Source: Bdellovibrionales bacterium
GTDB taxonomy: Bacteria > Bdellovibrionota > JAFGOL01
DNA length: 11,131 nt
Direction: 5' to 3'
Assembly (NCBI GenBank): GCA_022710165.1
Contig: JAKLHL010000038.1
Span: 1 to 11,131, forward strand
Part shown: positions 1-7,300 of the stretch, one piece after another
How positions within the stretch are numbered: position 1 is the stretch's first letter
How the letters are laid out: every line of letters starts with the position of its first letter
Notes under the pieces: model-generated
Databases searched by the model: none
Seen by the model: the letters and a program-made list of their open reading frames with translations, nothing else
Told to the model about the DNA's origin: nothing
Position numbers and translations under genes: made by a program

Positions 1-29
1 ATATAAAAGCTACTATTATTTATCACTGT

Positions 30-3000
30 ATGAGGATAAAGGACCATCCAGTAATAGATTTCCAGCCGAAAAAGAAGGTGAAATTCCTCTTTAATGGCAA
101 AGAACTATCTGGGAATGAAGGCGAACCTATAATATCCGCACTTAGGGCCAACGATATATTAAAGACCAGGCACAGTCCAAAACAGCATAAACCCCTCGGG
201 CCATTTTGTATGCAGGGCCGTTGCGGTAACTGCATGATGACCGTTAACGGTGATCCAAATACGATGACCTGCATAACCATACTCCAAGAAGGAATGGACG
301 TTAGATATCAGGGCTCAGAGCTCGACGTAGAAGTGTTCAAGAGGCTTCCAAGGAGGAGCCTGGCACCTGAATTCGAGAATATGATAGTGAACCAGGAGCA
401 TCCTGTTTACGACGTGGCTGTGATAGGTGCAGGTCCTGCAGGTATGGAAGCGGCACTTTCTGCCTGGGAGGCAGGGGTAAGGAACATCGTGCTTCTTGAT
501 GACAAGAGCTATATAGGCGGACAGCTTGCTCTGCAGACCCATGCTTTTTTTGGCAACGAGGAACTTGGCGCTTCAAAGAGGGGTTTTAAGATAGCAGAGG
601 AACTGGGTCAGAGAATATCAGCGACTAGCATAAAGGTACGCCTTAATTCTACCGTCGTAGGAATGTATCCTCAGAACATGCTTGCCTTTAAGGACGAAGA
701 TAAACTTAATTTCCTCACGGCGAGAAAGATAATAGTCTGTACCGGTGCCATGGAAAAGAACCTCGTGTTCGAGGGAAATTATCTTCCAGGCATAATAGGT
801 GCGGGCGGCGCACAGACTTTCATGAACCTTTACGGCGTAAAGCCGGGAAACAACGTCCTCATGGTGGGCGGAGGCAACATAGGTGTAATAGTAGCGTATC
901 AGCTTCTGCAGGCAGGAGCTAACGTGTCTGCTGTCATTGAGGCCCAAAAGAACTTTGGCGCATATCAAGTCCACGTCGATAAAGTGGCGGCCCTTGGTGT
1001 TCCGATGCTTGCGTCACACACTATAATAAAGGCCTTTGCCGACGTTACAGGTGAGAGGGTGGCAGGTGCAGTTATCGCCAAACTTGACGAGCACTGGAAC
1101 GTTATAAAGGGTACAGAGAAAGAGCTAAAGTGTGACACCATCTGCATGGCCGTAGGGCTAAATCCTTTGAACGAACTCTTATGGCAGGCCGGGTGTGACT
1201 TTAGGTACATACCAGAGATAGGGGAAGTCCCTTACTTTGATAAGTTCTATACTACTTCCAATCCAGATATTTACGTTGCTGGTGATTGCGCTGCGATAGG
1301 CGAGGCCAGTATAGCGAGGCTGGAAGGCAAACTTGCCGGCTTAAAGGCAAGCCTTGACCTTGGATATCCTCATCCTGATTTCAGGGAACTCTCACAGAGG
1401 GCCTTTGCACTTCTCGACGACATACAGAGCGGTAGTTTTGGATCAAGACTTGGGATAGGGAAAAAGAAGCTCACTGGAGAAGGTCTTTCAGCTGATTTTA
1501 CGTCGAAAGCCTTCAAACAGAAGTTAAAAGCAAGCGACTTTAAGGCCAAGGAGTCAAAGGCTATAATAGAATGCCCTCAGGACATCCCGTGCAATCCTTG
1601 TGAAAAGTCGTGTCCGGTGGGTGCGATAGTTGTGGGCAACAAGATAAACCAACAGCCTGATTATGACCCGTCAAAATGCATAGGGTGCGGAAAATGTCTT
1701 TCTGCTTGCCCTGGCAGGGCGATACTATTGGTGCAGTACGATCACAGCGACTTAAGCTCGAGGGTCACTATACCCTATGAGTTTTGCCCAGAACCAAAAA
1801 CAGGGACTATACTTGAAGCGCTGGATAAGGATGGCTCTCATGTATGTGAGGCCAAAGTGATAGGTACAAAGCATTTCAATAAAAAAGATGCCTGTCCTTT
1901 GGTCGAGCTTGAGGTCCCAAAAAAGAAAGCTTTCGATGTAAGATCGGTAAGGCTTTTTCCTGCTCCTTGCCTTAGTTCAGCAAAAAGGACCAAGGAAAAA
2001 GATAAAGAGCCTGCTTACGTTTGCCGTTGTGAAGAGATAACAGAGGACGCCATAATAGAGCTCATAAAAAAAGGCTATCAGTCCGTTAACGAGATAAAAA
2101 GGATAACGCGTCTTGGCATGGGACCTTGCAGGGGAAATCAGTGCAGGAGCGTTGTGGAGGCCTTGCTTAAGAAATATGCAAAAAAGGACGGACAAGAGAT
2201 ACTGAACGTTAAGCTGAACAGAAGGACCATGTTCCGTGCCCCTACAAAGAGGATAACACTTGGAGAAGCAGCAAGATTGAGGTTCAGCAGCGACGACCTT
2301 AATAGGTTCGAGCAGATAGAGAAGAAAAGGACCGTACCGCTGGAGATACTTGATACTTTCAGGAGCCCTTATGTTGCAGAAAAAAGATCTATAAAAAGAA
2401 AGGTTGTCATAGTCGGCGGAGGGATAAACGGTATCTGTACTGCCTGGCAGTTGGCCAAAGGCGGATGGGACGGTATCGTCGTAGTGGAAAAAGAGTTCCT
2501 GGCTTCAGGGGCTAGCGGAGCTGCCCTTGGGGGCATAAGGACCGGCTTTTCTGAGCCTAACAAGATACGAAGGGCATCCTACGGCCTTGATTTCTACAAG
2601 AATGCAGAAACTATGATCGGGAAACCTGTAGGCTGGTATGAGGGCGGTTACATATATCTGGCGTTCGATGACAAGACTTACAATAGTTTTAAGACGGCGC
2701 TGGACCTTTGGGACCAGGAGTCCGTTAAATATGAATTCACCAGCGACAAGAAACAGATGATGTCCTGGCTGCCTGGCCTTGATGCATCTAATCTGGTAGG
2801 CGCTGTGCTCTTCCCTGAGGCAGGAGGGGCAAACCCTTTCATTTCTGCCTTCAATATAGCTGAAGATGCAAAAAGGATGGGTGTTGAGTTCCTTACTAAC
2901 ACCGAGGTCACAGACATATATGTAGAGAATGGCGTCGTTAAAGGCTGCATGACCTCTACCGGCACCAGGATAAACGCTCCTTATGTCGTCAATGCAGCAG

Positions 3001-3548
3001 GGTCTTATGCGGTAAGGGTCTCCAGGATGGCTGGCATAGACCTTGGTGATCTTGTTTTCATAGACAGGCACGAAAGTCTTATCACAGAGAAGATGCCGAT
3101 GTGGCTGGACCCTCTCGTGGTCAACTATCACCCAGAGCTTAGCGGCTACTGGCAGCAAAAAAGAATGGAAGGCCCCGGAGCAAAAGAGGGAGAGCTGGTT
3201 GCGTGTTTTACTCCGGTACAGCCTCTCTACGGTTACAATACTTACAGCGATATCTACTGTCTTTCCAGGATGGCCCAGTCTATGCTGCTGTGCCAGCCGA
3301 ACCTTGAGAATGTGGGGATAGTGAGGAGTTATGCACACCACTATGTTGGAAGGAAGAGCGGGATAGCAATAATAGGACCTACAAGAGTGAAAGGTTTCTG
3401 GCACAACATAGCTCATCAAGGCCATGGCTACATGTGCGCGCCTGGTGACGCATATGCTCTTGCCAATTCAATGATAACTGGTAAAGTCCACGACTGGATA
3501 TCAAACTGTACGCTCGAGGACTCTAACGCTAACGAAAGAATGGTGTAG
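30..3548 (+). CDS. Fused iron-sulfur/FAD amino-acid or opine dehydrogenase (HcnABC/OoxAB/dye-linked ProDH-like)
   Basis: Predicted to oxidise a secondary amine or amino acid (proline-, glycine-, sarcosine- or opine-like) and send the electrons through internal cofactors; the exact substrate cannot be read from sequence. Domains in order (1172 residues): a [2Fe-2S] domain at about 15-100 with C60, C65, C68, C81; an FAD/NAD-type flavoprotein domain at about 125-445 (GAGPAG at 133-138, second glycine motif GGGNIG at 280-285, YVAGDC at 415-420); a two-[4Fe-4S] ferredoxin domain at about 512-562 (C515, C521, C524, C528 and C550, C553, C556, C560); a linker with four more cysteines; a BFD-like [2Fe-2S] domain at about 663-715 (C665, C667, C700, C705); and a DAO-type FAD oxidase domain at about 790-1155 (GGGING at 796-801, late QGHGYMCAPG). 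Subunits of HCN synthase, octopine oxidase and dye-linked proline dehydrogenase carry these parts on separate chains. The ATG at 30 fits the usual family N-terminus (RIKDHPVIDF), but there is no clear Shine-Dalgarno and the frame stays open to the left edge, so the start is not certain. No signal peptide or membrane segment, so likely cytoplasmic. First gene of a three-gene unit. Confidence 0.88.
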   Translation: MRIKDHPVIDFQPKKKVKFLFNGKELSGNEGEPIISALRANDILKTRHSPKQHKPLGPFCMQGRCGNCMMTVNGDPNTMTCITILQEGMDVRYQGSELDVEVFKRLPRRSLAPEFENMIVNQEHPVYDVAVIGAGPAGMEAALSAWEAGVRNIVLLDDKSYIGGQLALQTHAFFGNEELGASKRGFKIAEELGQRISATSIKVRLNSTVVGMYPQNMLAFKDEDKLNFLTARKIIVCTGAMEKNLVFEGNYLPGIIGAGGAQTFMNLYGVKPGNNVLMVGGGNIGVIVAYQLLQAGANVSAVIEAQKNFGAYQVHVDKVAALGVPMLASHTIIKAFADVTGERVAGAVIAKLDEHWNVIKGTEKELKCDTICMAVGLNPLNELLWQAGCDFRYIPEIGEVPYFDKFYTTSNPDIYVAGDCAAIGEASIARLEGKLAGLKASLDLGYPHPDFRELSQRAFALLDDIQSGSFGSRLGIGKKKLTGEGLSADFTSKAFKQKLKASDFKAKESKAIIECPQDIPCNPCEKSCPVGAIVVGNKINQQPDYDPSKCIGCGKCLSACPGRAILLVQYDHSDLSSRVTIPYEFCPEPKTGTILEALDKDGSHVCEAKVIGTKHFNKKDACPLVELEVPKKKAFDVRSVRLFPAPCLSSAKRTKEKDKEPAYVCRCEEITEDAIIELIKKGYQSVNEIKRITRLGMGPCRGNQCRSVVEALLKKYAKKDGQEILNVKLNRRTMFRAPTKRITLGEAARLRFSSDDLNRFEQIEKKRTVPLEILDTFRSPYVAEKRSIKRKVVIVGGGINGICTAWQLAKGGWDGIVVVEKEFLASGASGAALGGIRTGFSEPNKIRRASYGLDFYKNAETMIGKPVGWYEGGYIYLAFDDKTYNSFKTALDLWDQESVKYEFTSDKKQMMSWLPGLDASNLVGAVLFPEAGGANPFISAFNIAEDAKRMGVEFLTNTEVTDIYVENGVVKGCMTSTGTRINAPYVVNAAGSYAVRVSRMAGIDLGDLVFIDRHESLITEKMPMWLDPLVVNYHPELSGYWQQKRMEGPGAKEGELVACFTPVQPLYGYNTYSDIYCLSRMAQSMLLCQPNLENVGIVRSYAHHYVGRKSGIAIIGPTRVKGFWHNIAHQGHGYMCAPGDAYALANSMITGKVHDWISNCTLEDSNANERMV

Positions 3549-3550
3549 TC

Positions 3551-4657
3551 ATGAAGGACCAACTTCATATAGTATTTGATGGAAGAATGATAGGTTCAAG
3601 GATGACAGGCATAGCCCGTCATCTTATAAATCTTTTGAACGGTCTTAACCAGGTCGCTCCAAAGAACAAGTACACAGTCATACTTAATTCAAAAGAGGCC
3701 TTTGAATACTTTGGCGATAAAGTCGACATAGTTTGGGCCAAGTCCAGGTTCCTCTCCATAACAGAGTATTTTGAGGTCCCCAAGATAATAGACGTGCTTA
3801 AGCCGGACATTTTCCATAATCCCTCCTTTACTCCGATAATCCCCAAGGGAAAGATACCGTATCTAATGACGGTGCATGACCTTATAAGGCTAAAGGGAGA
3901 GAAGAACTATTTTAAGAAGCTGTACTACAGCAATATGATAAAAAGGGCCTGCAGGCGTTCTGACAAAGTCCTCACGGTCTCAGAATACTCAAAGCAGGAA
4001 ATAATAGATGTGCTTGACGTCAGGAAGGATCACATAGAGGTCATATATAACGGGATACAGGACAGGTACTTTAAGCCTACCGACGATGACCGCTTAAAAT
4101 CCGTTAAAGAAAAATACATGCTCCCTGGTGAATATATACTTTATGTTGGAAGCCACGACGTACACAGGAACCTTTCTGGTACCATAGAGGCTTATGTAAA
4201 ATCCGGTGTAGAGATGCCTCTAGTCCTTGCTCTTGAGTGGGAGCAGATCAAACGCTACTGCGAGAGCGAACTTAAACCTTCGAACGTCATCTGTCTGGGC
4301 TCTGTTCCGGACGCTGACCTTTTGTACCTTTACAGGGGTGCCAGCCTTTTCCTTTTTATGAGCTTCATAGAGGGTTTTGGTCTGCCGGTCGTAGAGGCTT
4401 TTGCCAGCGGAGTTCCTGTAATAACCTCAAATGTCTCATCTCTTCCAGAAGTTTCAGCTGGTTGCGCGGTCGAGGTCGACCCCTGGGACACCAATGCCAT
4501 AGCGGGTGCCATCAAGATGGTCCTGCATGATGAGGTCCTAAGGTCCAGAAATGTGCAATTAGGACTTGAAAGGGCCACTGAATTTACGGTAAAGAAGATG
4601 GCAGAAAGGGTGTTGAGGGTATATTCCAGCATCCTTCAAGAGAGAGGTTCAAGGTAA
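3551..4657 (+). CDS. Glycosyltransferase, GT-B fold, family 4 type
   Basis: Transfers a sugar from an activated nucleotide sugar to an unidentified acceptor, probably in a cell-surface glycan, glycolipid or extracellular polysaccharide. The 368 residues are the usual length. The N-terminal acceptor half has a glycine-poor version of the family start (MTGIARHLINLL at 18-29) and the HD of TVHDLIRLKG (109-110). The C-terminal donor half has YVGSHDVHRNLSG near 198-210, where many relatives have RKN, and the E-x7-E motif EGFGLPVVE (E274, E282). That motif is followed by FASGVPVITSN, the classic retaining GT4 signature. No signal peptide or membrane helix. The start lies 2 nt after the oxidoreductase stop, and the thioesterase ATG follows its own stop directly, so the three are very likely co-transcribed. 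No strong Shine-Dalgarno precedes the ATG, so translation may depend on the upstream gene. Donor and acceptor are unknown. Confidence 0.9.
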   Translation: MKDQLHIVFDGRMIGSRMTGIARHLINLLNGLNQVAPKNKYTVILNSKEAFEYFGDKVDIVWAKSRFLSITEYFEVPKIIDVLKPDIFHNPSFTPIIPKGKIPYLMTVHDLIRLKGEKNYFKKLYYSNMIKRACRRSDKVLTVSEYSKQEIIDVLDVRKDHIEVIYNGIQDRYFKPTDDDRLKSVKEKYMLPGEYILYVGSHDVHRNLSGTIEAYVKSGVEMPLVLALEWEQIKRYCESELKPSNVICLGSVPDADLLYLYRGASLFLFMSFIEGFGLPVVEAFASGVPVITSNVSSLPEVSAGCAVEVDPWDTNAIAGAIKMVLHDEVLRSRNVQLGLERATEFTVKKMAERVLRVYSSILQERGSR

Positions 4658-5116
4658 ATGACAAAAAAACTCCCAAGGGACCTTACCTGCTTTGTCTGCG
4701 GTAAAGAGAACCCATATGGACTTAAACTTTGTTTTGAGTCGCTGGATGAACTTAATGTATCTGCCAACTTTATGCCTGCCGAGCACCTTATGGGGTTCAA
4801 GGGAGTCCTGCACGGCGGGATAATAAGCGCTGTACTTGACGATGCAATGGACTGGGCCCTTTATAACAGCACCTCAAAGCTATATGTAACGTCCGAATTG
4901 ACCGTTAATTTCAAAAAACCTGCCATGGTGTGTCAAGAATACAAGGTCTTGGCCTCATCTATAAGGGAACCGGGCTCAAGGGTTAGAAAAATAGAGTATG
5001 CAAAAGCACAGATATTAGACGCTAAAGGTGAAATTATCGCAGAGGCCAGCGGGAAGTTTTTCCAATTACCGGAGGAGAGGACTACAGAACTTTTGTCCTG
5101 TTGGCAGCATCAATAG
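4658..5116 (+). CDS. PaaI-like hotdog-fold acyl-CoA thioesterase
   Basis: Likely hydrolyses an acyl-CoA or related thioester in the cytoplasm; the substrate is not predictable. The 152 residues form a single hotdog domain. The helix motif GVLHGGIISAVLDDAMDWAL (49-68) contains the HGG and the acidic residues D61/D62 at the usual catalytic position, followed by a strand motif (SELTVNFKKPA, 79-89). The N-terminus has a CFVCG pair (C11, C14) followed by NPYGLKL, a lead-in common in one PaaI subgroup; whether the pair binds a metal here is not known. The ATG follows the glycosyltransferase TAA with no gap. AAGG at 4651-4654 (spacing 3) and AGAGAGG at 4641-4647 (spacing 10) are possible ribosome binding sites inside the end of the upstream gene. 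It is the last gene of the unit that begins with the fused oxidoreductase; how a thioesterase serves that unit is unclear. Confidence 0.88.
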   Translation: MTKKLPRDLTCFVCGKENPYGLKLCFESLDELNVSANFMPAEHLMGFKGVLHGGIISAVLDDAMDWALYNSTSKLYVTSELTVNFKKPAMVCQEYKVLASSIREPGSRVRKIEYAKAQILDAKGEIIAEASGKFFQLPEERTTELLSCWQHQ

Positions 5117-5139
5117 AGCGGTTTTACGCTAAAAACTAC

Positions 5140-5168
5140 TTGAATTCCGCAAGGTAAAAGCTTAAAAG
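5140..5168 (+). promoter_or_regulatory. Weak sigma70-like promoter candidate for fusA
   Basis: TTGAAT at 5140-5145 and TAAAAG at 5163-5168 are separated by 17 nt. They match the bacterial -35 and -10 consensus at only four of six positions each. This is the main feature in the 87-nt spacer between the thioesterase stop and the EF-G start, where a new transcript is expected because no terminator is seen but gene function changes. The fit is weak and the site is a candidate only. Read-through from the upstream unit is also possible. Confidence 0.3.
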
Positions 5169-5187
5169 CATATGGCTTAATTTTAAT

Positions 5188-5192
5188 GGAGG
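5188..5192 (+). promoter_or_regulatory. Shine-Dalgarno that decides the fusA start
   Basis: GGAGG lies 11 nt before the ATG at 5204. It overlaps the first codons that would be used by the alternative in-frame ATG at 5186, so it cannot serve that upstream start. The protein from 5204 begins MDQAFIQKIRNIG, like other EF-G proteins, whereas the extra six residues from 5186 have no family counterpart. Confidence 0.7.
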
Positions 5193-5203
5193 ATTGTTTT
5201 TTT

Positions 5204-7300
5204 ATGGATCAGGCGTTTATTCAAAAGATCAGGAACATTGGGATCGTTGCGCACATAGATGCGGGAAAGACCACGACATCAGAAAGGATACTCTTTTTTA
5301 CAGGAGTTACCCATAAGATAGGTGAAGTCCACGACGGTCAGGCCGTGATGGATTTCATGAAACAGGAACAGGAAAGAGGTATTACCATAACCTCAGCGGC
5401 GATAACATCCAGCTGGAAGAACCACCAGATAAACCTTATCGACACCCCGGGGCACATAGATTTCACACTTGAAGTTGAAAGGTCTCTTAGGGTATTGGAC
5501 GGTATAGTGATGTTGTTCTGCTCGGTGGGTGGCGTTGAGCCTCAAAGTGAGACCGTTTGGCATCAGGCAGACAAGTACAAGGTCCCTCGTATAGCCTTCA
5601 TCAACAAGATGGACAGGCAGGGCGCTGACCTTGAATCCACTATTCACATGATGGACGAGATCTTAGACGCTAATCCTGTTGCATATCAGTTACCGATAGG
5701 CAAAGAAGAGGATTTTGTGGGACTTGTTGACGTCGTAGAAATGAAAGCCATCTTCTACGATAAGACCGACTTTAAATACGCAGATATACCTGCGGACATG
5801 ATGGAAGCGGCAAAAGCGGCAAGGACCAAGATGGTAGAAAAGCTTGCTGACTTTGACGAAGTGATAATGGAAAAATATTTGAACGGCCAGGAAGTTTCCG
5901 TGGAGGACATCAAGAGGGCTACAAAGCACGCTGTACATAACATACTTATAACCCCGGTATTCTGCGGGAGTTCATTCAAGAACAAGGGCGTTAGGCTCCT
6001 CCTGGATGCAATAGTTGATTATCTTCCTTCACCGATAGACAGGGGCGCAGTTGTGGGCACAGACATCAATAACTCAGAGACCGTATTGTCAAGAAAGCCT
6101 ACTACCAAGGAACATTTTGCTGCGTTGGCGTTCAAGATAATAAACGATAACTACGTCGGACAACAGACTTTCATAAGGGTTTACTCAGGTGAACTGAGCG
6201 CAGGAAGCTATATTTTCAACCCAAGAAAGAACAAGAACGAGAGGGTCGGCAGGATATTAAGGATACATGCAAAGGACAGGGTAGAGGTGGAAACACTTAA
6301 GGCCGGAGACATAGCGGCCATCGTAGGCACCAAGTATACTACAACTGGAGACACGCTCTGCTCAGAAGATCATCCTGTAATGCTTGAACAGATCCACTGT
6401 CCAGAGACGGTCATAGATATGAAGATAGATGTGCCTAGTGCAAAGGAAAGGGACAAACTCTCCATGGCCCTTCATAAACTTTCCCTTGAAGACCCTTCAT
6501 TCAGGGTGCGTTATGACGAGGATACAGAAGAGACCCTCATATCAGGCATGGGAGAACTTCATCTTGAGGTCATCGTTGACAGGCTAAAGAGCGAACATAA
6601 CGTTGATGTTATAGTCGGTGCTCCAGCCGTTGCGTTCAGAGAGACCATCAATGGCGAGATCGAGCATGAACATAAATATAAAAAGCAGACCGGTGGAAAA
6701 GGTCAGTATGCTCATGTCGTGTTCAGGATAGAACCAAATCCTGCAGGCATAGAGTTCGTTGATCACATTAAGGGCGGAAGCATCCCAAGGGAATACATAC
6801 CGGCTGTCAGCAAAGGTTTTAAAGAGGCTGTTACTAAGGGTGTCTATGCAGGCTTCCCAATGATGAACTTAAAGTATGTCCTTACCGATGGAAGCTACCA
6901 TGCGGTTGACTCAAGCGAAATGGCCTTTAAGATCTGTACCATGGTGGGATTTAAAGAGGCTGTAATGAAAGCATCCCCGATACTTCTTGAACCTATAATG
7001 AAGATAGAGGTTAACACTCCTGACGATTATATGGGCGATGTAATAGCTGATATAAACAGAAGAAGAGGCCGTATAGACAACATGAGAAGGTTCAGAAAAG
7101 GCTCACAAAAGCTGAACGGTTTTGTTCCTTTGATGGAAATGTTCGGTTATGCCACCACTTTAAGGTCGCTCTCGAGCGGCAGGGCAAACTACTCCATGGA
7201 ATTCTACAACTATAGTCCTCTTCCAAGGAACGTAGAGGAAAAGGTCCTGGAAGAAACAAAGAAAAAGAAAGAGGCAAAAGCGGCAGAAGCCTCGAACTAG
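5204..7300 (+). CDS. fusA: Translation elongation factor G
   Basis: GTPase that drives ribosomal translocation after peptide-bond formation and, with recycling factor, ribosome disassembly. The 698 residues from this start match normal bacterial EF-G length. All GTPase motifs are present: G1 AHIDAGKTT (16-24), RGITI in switch I (58-62), DTPGH (80-84), NKMD (134-137) and GSSFK (255-259). Domain II follows, then domain III with SGMGELHLEV, domain IV with GGKGQYAHVVFRIEP, and a domain V ending in a lysine/alanine-rich tail. The Asp-Ala-Gly-Lys P-loop is bacterial rather than archaeal EF-2. An ATG at 5186 would add six residues, but the Shine-Dalgarno favours 5204. The gene sits apart from rpsL, rpsG and tuf, its usual partners, so it may be a relocated main copy or an extra paralogue. 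Its TAG stop overlaps the stop of the convergent glycosyltransferase gene. Confidence 0.95.
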   Translation: MDQAFIQKIRNIGIVAHIDAGKTTTSERILFFTGVTHKIGEVHDGQAVMDFMKQEQERGITITSAAITSSWKNHQINLIDTPGHIDFTLEVERSLRVLDGIVMLFCSVGGVEPQSETVWHQADKYKVPRIAFINKMDRQGADLESTIHMMDEILDANPVAYQLPIGKEEDFVGLVDVVEMKAIFYDKTDFKYADIPADMMEAAKAARTKMVEKLADFDEVIMEKYLNGQEVSVEDIKRATKHAVHNILITPVFCGSSFKNKGVRLLLDAIVDYLPSPIDRGAVVGTDINNSETVLSRKPTTKEHFAALAFKIINDNYVGQQTFIRVYSGELSAGSYIFNPRKNKNERVGRILRIHAKDRVEVETLKAGDIAAIVGTKYTTTGDTLCSEDHPVMLEQIHCPETVIDMKIDVPSAKERDKLSMALHKLSLEDPSFRVRYDEDTEETLISGMGELHLEVIVDRLKSEHNVDVIVGAPAVAFRETINGEIEHEHKYKKQTGGKGQYAHVVFRIEPNPAGIEFVDHIKGGSIPREYIPAVSKGFKEAVTKGVYAGFPMMNLKYVLTDGSYHAVDSSEMAFKICTMVGFKEAVMKASPILLEPIMKIEVNTPDDYMGDVIADINRRRGRIDNMRRFRKGSQKLNGFVPLMEMFGYATTLRSLSSGRANYSMEFYNYSPLPRNVEEKVLEETKKKKEAKAAEASN
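7261..7293 (-). terminator. Intrinsic terminator for the minus-strand glycosyltransferase, inside fusA
   Basis: Read on the minus strand, GAGGC (7293-7289) pairs with GCCTC (7275-7271) around a 13-nt loop. It is followed at once by a pyrimidine tract, TTTCTTTTTC (7270-7261), that continues as TTTGTTTCTT. On the plus strand this DNA encodes the lysine/alanine-rich tail of EF-G. It starts only 4 nt after the glycosyltransferase stop codon on that strand. The stem is short (5 bp), so strength is uncertain. Confidence 0.5.

Noticed and set aside
1..29. TATAAAAG (2-9) and TATTAT (14-19) as a promoter for the fused oxidoreductase
   Set aside because: Suggestive AT-rich elements, but the window edge removes any -35 region and the frame is open to the left. 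Too little to call as a feature; mentioned only with the leaderless question.
2075..2082. Run of A in the fused oxidoreductase gene as a frameshift or slippage site
   Set aside because: The frame is intact on both sides and the BFD-like domain continues without a break. The run simply encodes lysines.
2505..3425. Open frame of 306 codons on the minus strand inside the fused oxidoreductase gene
   Set aside because: The translation shows no domain or motif and looks like low-order cysteine/histidine-rich antisense sequence. The plus strand here encodes the well-conserved DAO domain, so this is a shadow of codon bias.
5117..5130. Small hairpin AGCG/CGCT after the thioesterase stop as a terminator
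   Set aside because: The stem is only 4 bp and A residues, not T, follow it. It lacks what an intrinsic terminator needs.
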